The position numbers and the translations under genes are program-made. The notes under the pieces are model-generated. The model ran no database searches, was not told where the DNA came from, and worked only from the letters and a program-made list of their open reading frames with translations. 32,057 nucleotides of DNA. Source: Rubripirellula sp. Lineage in GTDB: Bacteria; Planctomycetota; Planctomycetia; Pirellulales; Pirellulaceae. The DNA is taken from the NCBI GenBank assembly GCA_028823035.1, contig JAPKCI010000054.1, positions 1 to 32,057 of the forward strand, read 5' to 3'. Position 1 is the first letter of the stretch. The number at the start of each line of letters is the position of its first letter. Shown one piece after another: positions 9,481-17,838 of the stretch.

Positions 9481-11046
9481 CTAATCGTCCTCCTGCAACC
9501 CAAGTGCAGCGTAGATATCCTTCATCTTATTGAACTTGTCACCCGATCCCGGGACCGCACGATCAATCGTGAGATTGGCCTGCCGTCCGGCCGCCGGCAA
9601 CGACGCCTTCACGGTGATCAATCCATCGGACTCATAGCGGAAAAGTACATCCACTGGTGTACCAAGAGGCAGATTCGCGGGAAGGTCATCAATGAGACAT
9701 TTTCCGATGCGAGCTGAACTTTTTCCCCGCTTATCACCCCCTTCCACCACCTCTACCGCGACACTTCTCTGATTTTCCCGAATTGTTTCAAACCTTGAAA
9801 CATTGGATGCAGGTAAAGAAGTGTTTCGTTTGATCATGACATGGTTACACCGCCGCTTCGTTTCTCGGTCATATCCCAAAACTCCGAGGTCATGAGCGTT
9901 AACATCTGTAACACGGATCTGAGTTTTTTTCTCGTCTTCCGATTCCACTTCGTTCAGCGAAGCGGCATAGATAGCCGCCCCATGAGCCACCGCTTCGTCA
10001 GCCGATACCGTGAACTCAGGTTCCTTGCCAGACTCACGTTGCAGCAGTTCCCTCACTTGGGGCATTCTTGTGGAGCCGCCTACCAGGATGATTCTGTCGA
10101 TAGCATCCCAGGCAATGGCATTCCCTTTTAATAAATGTCGCACTGTAAAACGCGTTCTATCAAGCAAGTGAGCGGATAGTTCTTCAAACTTCGTTCTTGT
10201 AATTTCTGTCCGCAATTGAAATCCGTCGAATGCGATCCGAACTTTGCACTGGTTGCGAGCGCTGAGAGCGTGTTTAATTTCCTCTGATTCACGCATCAGC
10301 ATGGACTGTCCAACGAGCGTCGTGGACGGACGACAGGCATGGCTCGCAGCGAATTGATCGTCCAGCCATGTGGCAAGGCACTTGTCCCAGTCCATGCCTC
10401 CCAATCTGGCATTACCGTCAGTTGCCTTCACGACAAACTGCGTTCCATCCAAGGCTACGACCGACACATCAAAGGTGCCCCCTCCCAAATCGTAAACCAA
10501 CACGGTGCACGGCTGTCCGCCTATCGGATCAACGCCGGATCCATACGGTTTTGATTCCAAACCGAATGCCAGTGCTGCTGCAGTTGGCTCATTGATAATG
10601 GCTTCCACTTTCAAACCAGCCAACAGTCCGGCATCGATCGTTGCACGTCGCTTGGGCTCATCAAAATATGCTGGAACTGAAATCACAGCCTTACGCAAAG
10701 TACAGCCAAGTCTCGCTTCGGCATCCAGTCGCAACCGTTCAAGGATCGCAGCCTGAATCAGTTCGGGACTATAGCACTGATCTCCGAACTTGATGGGGTA
10801 TTCGTCTTTTCCCATCTCTCGCTTGGCGAACCTGGCCACTTTCTCTGGCACTGTCGCGACTGCTTTTAGCGCTTCTTTTCCAACCGAAACACAATCTTCT
10901 TCGAACAACACAACCGACGGCGTGGTGAACTCGCCTTCCCGATTGCGAATTGTTTCCGGTTCGCCTTTCGCATTGACAAACGCAACGACGCTGCGGGTTG
11001 TCCCTAAGTCAATCCCGAGCACGGGTGGTGGGATGTGTTTCGACAA
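9481..11046 (-). CDS. Hsp70-family chaperone without the C-terminal lid
   Basis: This 521-aa protein has the complete Hsp70 ATPase signature: phosphate 1 GIDLGTTRS (11-19), INEPTAAALAFG (about 151-162), phosphate 2 VYDLGGGTFDVS (184-195) and the adenosine motif ILVGGSTRMPQV (310-321). A beta substrate-binding region follows (about 355-500). The chain stops about 100 residues short of ordinary DnaK (roughly 640 aa), so the alpha-helical lid and EEVD-like tail are missing. It begins with TTG, supported by GAAGGG 8 nt upstream. It is the second gene of a two-gene minus-strand operon, 35 nt after the J-like gene, suggesting that the two work together. It is probably a specialised paralogue rather than the housekeeping DnaK, since no grpE or dnaJ is nearby. 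ATP-dependent folding of a dedicated client is inferred. Confidence 0.92.
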   Translation of the reverse strand: MSKHIPPPVLGIDLGTTRSVVAFVNAKGEPETIRNREGEFTTPSVVLFEEDCVSVGKEALKAVATVPEKVARFAKREMGKDEYPIKFGDQCYSPELIQAAILERLRLDAEARLGCTLRKAVISVPAYFDEPKRRATIDAGLLAGLKVEAIINEPTAAALAFGLESKPYGSGVDPIGGQPCTVLVYDLGGGTFDVSVVALDGTQFVVKATDGNARLGGMDWDKCLATWLDDQFAASHACRPSTTLVGQSMLMRESEEIKHALSARNQCKVRIAFDGFQLRTEITRTKFEELSAHLLDRTRFTVRHLLKGNAIAWDAIDRIILVGGSTRMPQVRELLQRESGKEPEFTVSADEAVAHGAAIYAASLNEVESEDEKKTQIRVTDVNAHDLGVLGYDRETKRRCNHVMIKRNTSLPASNVSRFETIRENQRSVAVEVVEGGDKRGKSSARIGKCLIDDLPANLPLGTPVDVLFRYESDGLITVKASLPAAGRQANLTIDRAVPGSGDKFNKMKDIYAALGLQEDD

Positions 11047-11054
11047 TGAGACAA

Positions 11055-11060
11055 CCCTTC
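11055..11060 (-). promoter_or_regulatory. Ribosome binding site deciding the TTG start of the Hsp70 gene
   Basis: GAAGGG on the minus strand is followed after 8 nt by TTG at 11046. No ATG or GTG lies at a comparable distance, and the next residues already lead into the GIDLGTT motif. Confidence 0.6.
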
Positions 11061-11081
11061 AATCCAATAATGATCGTAAAT

Positions 11082-13229
11082 CTACCAACTCAACGTGACT
11101 TCGATGCTGTGAAACGCTCCCGTATCTTTCATGTAAATCATGAACCAACACCGCCCATCCCAATTCTCAGGTGCCCATTTTTCAAGATCCAGTTCCTGGT
11201 GCCTGGACCACCCTAGTTCCACCACTTCACTGGGGCGACGAACAGCACCCCAGTTCGGCTGTTCAAAGGAGGAACCCTGATCTTGCGGAAACGACAGAAA
11301 CACTCGTTTCTCATATCCGCCCGGGGTATGGTAATCCACAAAGAATCCCATGCGGGACTTGGGCGTGATCGCGCCACCATAATCCTTTGTCTGCCGCATT
11401 GTAGCCCGGATGAGCGAGGCATTTTTCAATTCGAGCGAGGCAATGGCCTCTCCCCTACCATCAAGCCTTCGTCCCATTCCAAGTACAAACCTGTTTTCCT
11501 GACGCTCGACACGGTCGCTTTTTGAATCTTTCGATGTGAATTCCCGATAACCTATTTCCCTTGCCAACACGCGGTCACCCAGCTGATATCGGTGTTTGCG
11601 TTTGACCATTCTCTCGATGCCCTTGAGTCGCTTCTCAATGACATTGGCTTCTGAAGGGCTGCTTTCGGGAAGAATTTGTTGATACAGTTCCCTCGCATGA
11701 GTCGCGATTGCCATCTGCCGCAACCGAGACGTTTCGTTTGCCATCAACTGAAACCAGGCATCCGCCGCCTCGATGCTGTCGTTCGCAATGACCTCACGCG
11801 ACGCGGCCCCCGAATAGCCGCCCACGCCTTTTGACAACATCGCGAGACCGTCTTCCCATTGATGTCGGTAGAGGCACAAATAAGTGCCGATCCGACCGAG
11901 TGCTTCCGGATTCTCCGGTACCGTTTCCAGCAACTGTTCAGCTTTGGTTTTCTCAACAAACGCTTCTGAAATGTCCTCGATGTCCAAGCGAAGCTGGTCG
12001 ATCGTTTCGATGTCTTCCTGCGACAGTAATAATTTGGTTCGCGTTGAATCGCAAAGTGATTTTGCCGCATCGAACTCTTGATCTTCAGCACTTTCTTCTA
12101 CCACCTCGCAGATGGACATGAACAGCACGTCCAGACGCTCGGTGGGTGGCAATGCAATCGTTTGCTCGAGCGCATCAACTTTCAGTTGTCTTGCATCAAA
12201 GTCACTGAAGTTGGATTCGATGCTATCAAGCACACCGAAGGCCGAATCATAGTCTCCCTGCTGTAGCATCAATTGATGGGCAAGTTGCAAGTGTGCATAG
12301 CGGGCAACTAAATTGGTCTTCTCCTTCATCCCCATTCTGAAGATGGCTCTGGCAAACTCCAGCTTCCTGTCTTCTTCCTGAGCAACCTTCCATTCGTCCG
12401 TGGTTTGTTTCCGAATCCGGTCTATTTGCTCTGCGAGTTGCTCGTCGCTTGGACACGGTGCGAGCGCTGGAGCTAAGCCTTCGAATGCGGAGGATCCGGC
12501 AGTCCCTACCTCCACAGCTTCCTGAGGCATCTGGTCCTGCTCTGTAATTCGGCCTGCCTCATCATCTTTGATGTCTTGCTTGAGAACTGACCTGCGGTTT
12601 TCCATCCTGCGAGAACTCCGTTCCGCAGGTGGCTCGGATGCCGGTTTTTCAGGTTTTCGATACAATCCACCTAGGCTGGCAAAGTCAATAACAAGACGCC
12701 CTGTTGCAATAGCGAATCCAAGCAGCAGGAACACTATCAGCCCCGAATAGATAGACAATTTTATGGTGCGACCGCCCCAACTGACTCGTTTTGCTCTGTG
12801 ACGCGCCGAGTTCCCTGTCTGTGGTCTCGCCCGCAATCTAACTTGAGGTTGTTTTGAAGCTGCAACCGTTGCGGGGACCTGAACAACCGGGGGACCATTG
12901 GATCCAACATTCCCGGCAATGGACGGTCCTGCTTGAACTGGTTTCTTTGAGCCGTCCCGTTGGGCCTGAAGGGTCCGGTCGTATGCCTGCTTCTTGTCCG
13001 CATTGAGAAGCAGCAACCGCACCGCACAAATCTGATTCGACAGTTCCTCCGCTACCTCGCCATGTTCACCATTCACGAGGTCATGCAAGAACAACAGTTG
13101 CTTGTCAGCAGCCGCATCGATAACGTCAGCATCACTCTCAAACAGACTGATCCCAAGCAAGCGATAGTGATTTGGTGGCTGTTCCTCAGGGGGAATACCT
13201 AACCACTTGTGCAGATAGTCAAACACCAA
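11082..13229 (-). CDS. Membrane-anchored J-like protein lacking HPD
   Basis: The protein is about 715 aa. The N-terminus HKWLGIPPEEQPPNHYRLLG leads into a J-domain-like fold (about 20-90) ending in LLLNADKKQAYDRTL, the usual helix IV region. The HPD tripeptide that stimulates Hsp70 ATPase is absent; the only similar spot is LHD at 48-50. A basic stretch (RHRAKRVSWGGRTIK) precedes one membrane segment at about 158-181, so the J-like part should be cytoplasmic. The C-terminal 530 residues would then lie outside. They comprise a charged linker, a helical region (about 255-530) and a beta-rich end with VDYHTPGGYEKRVFLSF and WDGRCWFMIYM. The start is TTG-13229 or GTG-13226; no ATG is available. 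It lies directly upstream of the lidless Hsp70 gene. I recognise the J-like N-terminus as typical of planctomycetes; the C-terminal function is unknown. Confidence 0.88.
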   Translation of the reverse strand: MVFDYLHKWLGIPPEEQPPNHYRLLGISLFESDADVIDAAADKQLLFLHDLVNGEHGEVAEELSNQICAVRLLLLNADKKQAYDRTLQAQRDGSKKPVQAGPSIAGNVGSNGPPVVQVPATVAASKQPQVRLRARPQTGNSARHRAKRVSWGGRTIKLSIYSGLIVFLLLGFAIATGRLVIDFASLGGLYRKPEKPASEPPAERSSRRMENRRSVLKQDIKDDEAGRITEQDQMPQEAVEVGTAGSSAFEGLAPALAPCPSDEQLAEQIDRIRKQTTDEWKVAQEEDRKLEFARAIFRMGMKEKTNLVARYAHLQLAHQLMLQQGDYDSAFGVLDSIESNFSDFDARQLKVDALEQTIALPPTERLDVLFMSICEVVEESAEDQEFDAAKSLCDSTRTKLLLSQEDIETIDQLRLDIEDISEAFVEKTKAEQLLETVPENPEALGRIGTYLCLYRHQWEDGLAMLSKGVGGYSGAASREVIANDSIEAADAWFQLMANETSRLRQMAIATHARELYQQILPESSPSEANVIEKRLKGIERMVKRKHRYQLGDRVLAREIGYREFTSKDSKSDRVERQENRFVLGMGRRLDGRGEAIASLELKNASLIRATMRQTKDYGGAITPKSRMGFFVDYHTPGGYEKRVFLSFPQDQGSSFEQPNWGAVRRPSEVVELGWSRHQELDLEKWAPENWDGRCWFMIYMKDTGAFHSIEVTLSW

Positions 13230-13667
13230 GCGTCTCTAGAAGGGTCAACAAAGACTTGAAGCATGGGAAGTATCTTACCCAATCCACAAGCCAATGTTCA
13301 CCACGGGGTACTTCAAGTGAAACAATTCGCGACCCAAATCACTGTAAAACGGTGTCGCAATAAGTCGCCTACGGATGACGCCTGCAGGATGGGTGATGTT
13401 GCGAGGTTGAGGTTGACGGAATACGGCCCATTTCAGCCTGCTTTCCCAATGGGCAGAATGACGCAAATCGAACGGGAACACGATCTTGTTCTACAGAGAC
13501 GCAGTTTCCAAAAGCAACCAAATTGTGAGGGCTCCACATCCCAAACGATCGATTCTGAGGAATCTTGCTGGGCCATCAATGCCAATCATGCCAATAAGCA
13601 CAAACGGGATTCGATCTGCCTTGATCCGGTGGCACATCCAGACGCCGGATATTTTCGCTTGTACCAT
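13230..13667. other. Gene-free stretch upstream of the J-like/Hsp70 operon
   Basis: The small open frames on both strands look random in composition and match nothing I know. The promoter of the J-like/Hsp70 operon should lie at the left end of this stretch, on the minus strand, but I see no clear boxes. Confidence 0.4.
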
Positions 13668-13735
13668 CATCACGTTACATGAGCCATCACGTTACATGAG
13701 CCATCACGTTACATGAGCCATCACGTTACATGAGC
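13668..13735. repeat. 17-bp tandem repeat, 4 perfect copies
   Basis: The unit catcacgttacatgagc occurs four times without mismatch at 13668-13684, 13685-13701, 13702-13718 and 13719-13735. The period is not a multiple of three and the array is intergenic. It lies just past the 3' end of the minus-strand membrane protein gene on the side of the J-like gene. It contains no spacers. The unit holds CGTTACATGA but is not an obvious palindrome. Confidence 0.97.
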
Positions 13736-13791
13736 GTCCATGATCTTTTTGAATGGTCTTTCAGAGAGTCACAGCGTCACCCATTTCAACG

Positions 13792-14577
13792 TTAGAGCTT
13801 TGGCTCCGTTCGTGCAGATGACACAAGAAGTCCATTGAGGACTTGAACCCCCCCCATCATGGCCAGTCCCCCGAATACCAACAAAGACTTGTTCACGATG
13901 CCCGTCAAAATCATTCCCAAGTCCGCCGGTTTGAAAATGACGGATGATTCGGTGATGAGCGTTTCGATTTCGTTGCCGTTTAACCTGAGGGATAGAATCA
14001 GTAACAGTAATATCCCGCCGATCAGAATAGACACCATGGCGAATACATTGCTGAGTGACCCTCGTCTGACATCCTCGTTCGATGAATTTGTCTGAAAACC
14101 GACCAGACCCGCCACAACCAAAACCAGCGTCGACAGCCCCAGCAAGGCAGAACCAACTGTCATGATGGGATCGACCGACTGAATCATTTCCCGGACACTT
14201 TCGATCGTTGGAGACACTGACGAAGTTGCAATCTCGACGAAGCTACTTTTTGCATGCATGGTACTCCAAATCAAAAACACCGCCCCGATCATGAGCAACA
14301 GCCCGGCCCCGACGTACATCATCCTTCCAATCCAGGAAATCGACCGCCCGCTATCTCGAATGACGAAGGCCGCGGACAATATGACCAAGCCCATCACAAG
14401 GGCTGAGGCTGACACGACGGCCCAGTGAAATTCGGCCAGCGTTGAAGGTAGAGACGGGTCTTCCATGCGAAAGGTAAGTACTTCGAATACACCAACCAGT
14501 GCGTTTCCAAACATGAAGAAACCCAGCGATCCAAGCAGGCTGAGAAGTGGGCCGATGAACAACAGTACTCGTTTCAT
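13792..14577 (-). CDS. Hypothetical multi-spanning membrane protein
   Basis: From ATG-14577 (MKRVLLFIGPLLSLLGSLGF) the product is 261 aa with about six hydrophobic segments, near residues 4-24, 47-70, 78-100, 135-157, 175-197 and 228-250. A hydrophilic stretch of about 35 residues (HAKSSFVEIATSSVSPTIES) separates the third and fourth. The open frame continues upstream to 14667, but those extra residues run into the end of the GyrI-like pseudogene and look unrelated, so the ATG before the first membrane segment is preferred. A purine-rich AGGGA lies about 13 nt upstream, rather far. A run of eight G (coding strand, 13848-13855) encodes part of MMGGV near the C-terminus. I do not recognise the family; transport or signalling cannot be claimed. 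Confidence 0.7.
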   Translation of the reverse strand: MKRVLLFIGPLLSLLGSLGFFMFGNALVGVFEVLTFRMEDPSLPSTLAEFHWAVVSASALVMGLVILSAAFVIRDSGRSISWIGRMMYVGAGLLLMIGAVFLIWSTMHAKSSFVEIATSSVSPTIESVREMIQSVDPIMTVGSALLGLSTLVLVVAGLVGFQTNSSNEDVRRGSLSNVFAMVSILIGGILLLLILSLRLNGNEIETLITESSVIFKPADLGMILTGIVNKSLLVFGGLAMMGGVQVLNGLLVSSARTEPKL

Positions 14578-14673
14578 GATGTGCGCGTTCCCTGGAGATG
14601 CGAATGTTGATGGCGAACAGAAAAATGAAGCCTGTCTGCACATTGGAAACCCCTTGTTCGAGGCCACGTATCG

Positions 14674-14994
14674 TTACTCGTAGGGGCCCCGGTGAAGCAA
14701 TGAAACGCATCGTCCAGCTGCCAGTTCCCTCACGGTGATTGTTTCGCTGCTGGTTCCCTTTCGGATTGGCATGCAGGCTTCAAAATCAGCATTGTCTGCT
14801 TTGTATTCATCGTCGTAGTGTAGGAGGAATGCTTTGCCGCAGATGTGTCGGCCGAGTTGCCTGCGGATTTAAGGGAAACCGTTGCCGCAGTCGCTGTACT
14901 TGCCAGTCATGCGAACGCCAGCAATCAGCATGGGATTCAGTACTGCTTCTTGCACTTCGAATGCTGATTGATGCACGCCTAGCTCGTCTTTCAT
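14674..14994 (-). pseudogene. GyrI-like effector-binding domain protein, disrupted
   Basis: Reading the minus strand from ATG-14994 gives MKDELGVHQSAFEVQEAVLN, then MLIAGVRMTGKYSDCGNGFP and a TAA stop at 14869-14871. The same frame continues as IRRQLGRHICGKAFLLHYDD, later FEACMPIRKGTSSETITVRE and CVSLLHRGPYE, then a second TAA at 14674-14676. The sequence YDxEYKxDxADFEACMPIRK...V..L..GRCVSLLHxGPYE is characteristic of the GyrI-like small-molecule-binding domain found alone or behind AraC/MerR DNA-binding domains. The usual last 50-60 residues after GPYE are missing. No DNA-binding domain is visible upstream; a TAG lies just upstream in frame. The conserved reading across the stop indicates recent decay. 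The 195 nt on its 5' side (14995-15189) show nothing recognisable. Confidence 0.8.
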
Positions 14995-15189
14995 GATTGC
15001 AGGGCAAATCCGCTATTTGGTTGATCGTCCATGCAACCTGTTGATTGAGAAACAGGGACTGACTGTCACCGCACCGACTCGGACAGGTTTCAGAATACAC
15101 CAGAATTTTCGCTGGCAGATCGAAGTCGTTCTTCGATAGTGGATCATGTGCTGAATTACGGGCCGATTACTTTCCGGTTGTCTGATTGA

Positions 15190-17232
15190 TCAGACAGACC
15201 AGTGTGTCTCTTCCTCTTCGGGTTCTTCGTCGGCGTCGAGCGCAGCCAGGTGTTCAGCGCTGAAGAACATCTCAGCAATCATCCGGACGGGAACGAGTAA
15301 GGCGATGAAGATCGGGAAGAGGATGCCGATCGAACTGCTTTTTACGATCCATAAAATGGCCAGGCAGGCAACTTGTAATGCGGTGAAGGCATGAATCGTC
15401 CGGCTGGGAACCCTGCGAATGTAGTGTGTCACGGGATAAAGGTCGGGATCTCTCAGCCACAGACTCAGTCGCTCAAAAAACTGATTGCCCGACATCGAGA
15501 CAATTCCCATGAACAGAAACAAACCGTACAAAACGGCCATGGGGATTTCTTTCAACCATGGCAACAGCAGCAGTGAGAGGCCAATCAGCAAATGAATCGT
15601 CAGACCCGTCATGCGATTTTCGCGAACGTGGACAATCCGCTCATGTGTCTCACCGTTAGGCAGGGTAACACTGTCGATGGTCGCAAGGCTCCGAACGTGG
15701 TTCAGCGATCTAACCGTGGCGGCAACCAGCCATGGTAAACCGATCATCGAGCAGCAGGCGATCAGGATACCAACCACGCCCAGATCCAGATGGTAGGCTT
15801 CCCCTTTATGCAATCGATGGTCGGGGCTGTTGACAATGCGTGCGGTAATGTTTTGATCCAGAAAAATCAGAACAGTGACTAGCAATGCGGGACCGGCAGC
15901 TGCGAATTTCGCCCAGGTGGGAATGGCACTCAGGTCCACCAGCCAGCCACGTCCGGTTGTGGTGCCGAACTGATCTGGCGCTGGCAAAACATCCAGTTCG
16001 ACTTCGTTCAGCCAGACCGAAATGATGGTCATCGCGCCGATTGCCAGTGCGGGTCCGAAATCCGCCACGAATTCGCGAATTCGCGGACGCAGATAACTGC
16101 TGCGTCGGAATCGAGAAAGGCTGATGGCAATGTAAAACGTACCTAGCGCCAGTAGCAGCGACAACAATGCGGTGTCGTGGTGCTGTTTGACATCCGTATC
16201 GCGGAAAATCTTCACCAGCGACTTGATTGCTTCGTAAATGAAGATCACCGAGATCAGGGCGGAAAATATCTCGTCTGTAAAGCGGGTAAAGTATCTCATC
16301 AGGCAGCTGGCTTCAGTCACTGCCAAAATCAGGAGGAAGGCAGCAGACCAGATTCCTACCCACGCATACGACGCAAGGAAAGGAAGATTCATGTCACCGC
16401 ATAGACGGAATAGGATGGCGGTGAACACGAGCAGTGGACCGGTGCCGCCAAGGATGATTAGCGGTTGCCCTGACATCAGGGCAAAAACAACGCCGCAAAA
16501 GGCGGAGGCGGCAATCATTTCGACCGCCCCGATCTCTCCATTCGTTTCGATTGCCATCACACCGCCGAACGTGACCGCGGGTGCGAGGCAGGCAAAAAAC
16601 AGAAAGAGTGTCGAGCCGATGCACTTGGGGTGCAGCCCTTCGCGAAAATCGTCGACGTAGTGCGGCAGGCGTCTTGCGATGTCACATTTGATTCCTTGGA
16701 ACAGTCCGCCTTTGTAGGACAGCCCCTGAGTAAGTTCGGTTGAGCAGGGAACGGGATCTGGGACAGTGCGAGCCTCAAAATGCTGTAACGCTTCCTCAAG
16801 GGCCGTGATCGATTTGGCCGTGCCGGCTTCGTAGCGAAACTCGTCGTCTGACATCAGACGGGCGATACCGGCAATGGTGTCGAGGTGTTCTTCTGCAGCG
16901 CCGGTCGGGCCCAGCAGGAAGAGCATGAATTGCGTGGGGATGCCATCCGGTGCTCCCATGTTTACCGGATGGTCGAGCCGGACAAAAACAACCGTCTGTT
17001 CCTTGATGCCATCAACATACGCATGAGGAATGGCTACACCGTGCCCAATGGCCGTAGGCGCATGCCGTTCACGCAGCAGAAGAGAGTCGCAGACCTTGTC
17101 TGCTACGGATTCAGGCAGAAGGTTCCGTTCAACCATTGTGGCAATGGTCGTGCGTATTGCTGATTCGACATCAGTTGCAAGCAGGTCAAGAATCACTTGA
17201 CCCTGATGGATCGCATTTTTAAGTCGATGCAT
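15190..17232 (-). CDS. PTS EIIA domain fused to SLC4/band 3-type anion (bicarbonate) transporter
   Basis: From ATG-17232 (GAGG a few nt upstream) the product is 680 aa. An upstream TTG at 17274 would add only 14 unlikely residues. Residues of about 5 to 150 form a fructose/mannitol-type EIIA domain with the active-site motif GHGVAIPHA (H70 the expected phospho-histidine, H64 nearby), then FLLGPTGAAEEHLDTIAGIARLMSDDEFR-type helices. From about 174 the protein follows SLC4 exchangers: GGLFQGIKCDIARRLPHYV, FFACLAPAVTFGG (212-224), ALMSGQPLIILGGTGPLLVF (251-270), DEIFSALISVIFIYEAIKSL (320-339), DQNITARIV (459-467), HLDLGVVGI and GLPWLVAATVRSLNH (498-512). These match human band 3 positions that I know. 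Ten or more membrane segments are visible. It probably moves bicarbonate or chloride across the cytoplasmic membrane, with possible control by phosphorylation of the EIIA part (inference). No other PTS gene is nearby. Confidence 0.93.
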   Translation of the reverse strand: MHRLKNAIHQGQVILDLLATDVESAIRTTIATMVERNLLPESVADKVCDSLLLRERHAPTAIGHGVAIPHAYVDGIKEQTVVFVRLDHPVNMGAPDGIPTQFMLFLLGPTGAAEEHLDTIAGIARLMSDDEFRYEAGTAKSITALEEALQHFEARTVPDPVPCSTELTQGLSYKGGLFQGIKCDIARRLPHYVDDFREGLHPKCIGSTLFLFFACLAPAVTFGGVMAIETNGEIGAVEMIAASAFCGVVFALMSGQPLIILGGTGPLLVFTAILFRLCGDMNLPFLASYAWVGIWSAAFLLILAVTEASCLMRYFTRFTDEIFSALISVIFIYEAIKSLVKIFRDTDVKQHHDTALLSLLLALGTFYIAISLSRFRRSSYLRPRIREFVADFGPALAIGAMTIISVWLNEVELDVLPAPDQFGTTTGRGWLVDLSAIPTWAKFAAAGPALLVTVLIFLDQNITARIVNSPDHRLHKGEAYHLDLGVVGILIACCSMIGLPWLVAATVRSLNHVRSLATIDSVTLPNGETHERIVHVRENRMTGLTIHLLIGLSLLLLPWLKEIPMAVLYGLFLFMGIVSMSGNQFFERLSLWLRDPDLYPVTHYIRRVPSRTIHAFTALQVACLAILWIVKSSSIGILFPIFIALLVPVRMIAEMFFSAEHLAALDADEEPEEEETHWSV

Positions 17233-17260
17233 GTTGGCCTCAGGCTGGTTGGTCGTACAA

Positions 17261-17288
17261 CACGGATGGTACAACGTGGATGGTACAA
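17261..17288. repeat. 14-bp imperfect tandem duplication upstream of the EIIA-SLC4 gene
   Basis: cacggatggtacaa is followed by cgtggatggtacaa, with a partial third copy (ggtcgtacaa) on the left. It lies 29 nt upstream of the ATG at 17232, in the presumed leader of the transporter gene, and creates the spurious upstream TTG of the long frame. Confidence 0.8.
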
Positions 17289-17493
17289 CCGTTGAAGTTT
17301 CGAGAGACTAGTCGCCCGGACACGACAGGTTTCTTATCTGCCGCTTGTGTCCAGAAAATCGACCGGTCCCTGTTGCCCCCATGCGAAAGTTCAATATCCG
17401 CATGCCGGCGATAGAATGAGGACGAGTTGACCCACCGATCGAAGAAAGGATCGTCAGGGGCAAGCCTTCGCGGACGGAAACACACGTGGCAGT

Positions 17494-17838
17494 CTAGATC
17501 ATCAGCGGTGCGCGTAGACCGTTGGCTAGATAGTGTCCAACGATCGTTGGCGTCTGAGACAGGCAAGAGGCTTGAGGTTGTCGCAATGGTTTGTTTCGAC
17601 ACGGCCTCCGATGCGCAAAGTTTGGGATCGCCCTGGTTTTCCATCTGATGGAAACATTGGCCAATCGTTCTTCTTCTTCACTGCTGTTGGTGTCTTCCTG
17701 CGCAGGAGCTTGCGTTTCGTACACCTCCAGCGTGATTCCGACGCATTGCGGTACAACCATCGAGGTGAATAAGCATACAGTCATTACCAGAATTGAAAAC
17801 TGTGGCAACAGATTTCGAATTCGCTTTCTCATTGACAT
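17494..17838 (-). CDS. Doubtful small secreted protein
   Basis: The frame from ATG-17838 (a second ATG follows at 17832) encodes about 114 aa. It begins MSMRKRIRNLLPQF and continues with a hydrophobic run ending near PQCVG, which looks like a signal peptide. An acidic patch follows (EDTNSSEEEERLANVS), then an Arg/Pro/Cys-rich tail ending LANGLRAPLMI. The tail looks less protein-like than the start, and overlapping frames on the same strand are also open, so the 3' part may be frameshifted or the whole may be a remnant. No clear Shine-Dalgarno site is present. I do not recognise the family. It is listed because the signal peptide is the only gene-like feature in this gap. Confidence 0.35.
   Translation of the reverse strand: MSMRKRIRNLLPQFSILVMTVCLFTSMVVPQCVGITLEVYETQAPAQEDTNSSEEEERLANVSIRWKTRAIPNFAHRRPCRNKPLRQPQASCLSQTPTIVGHYLANGLRAPLMI

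Noticed and set aside
13263-13682. 139-codon plus-strand ORF upstream of the J-like gene
   Set aside because: It runs into the 17-bp repeat, has no known motif and shows no coding composition.
17240-17644. Minus-strand ORF of 134 codons upstream of the EIIA-SLC4 gene
   Set aside because: It overlaps the 14-bp duplication and the presumed leader of the transporter gene, and has no recognisable motif; it could at most be a frameshifted tail of the small secreted ORF.
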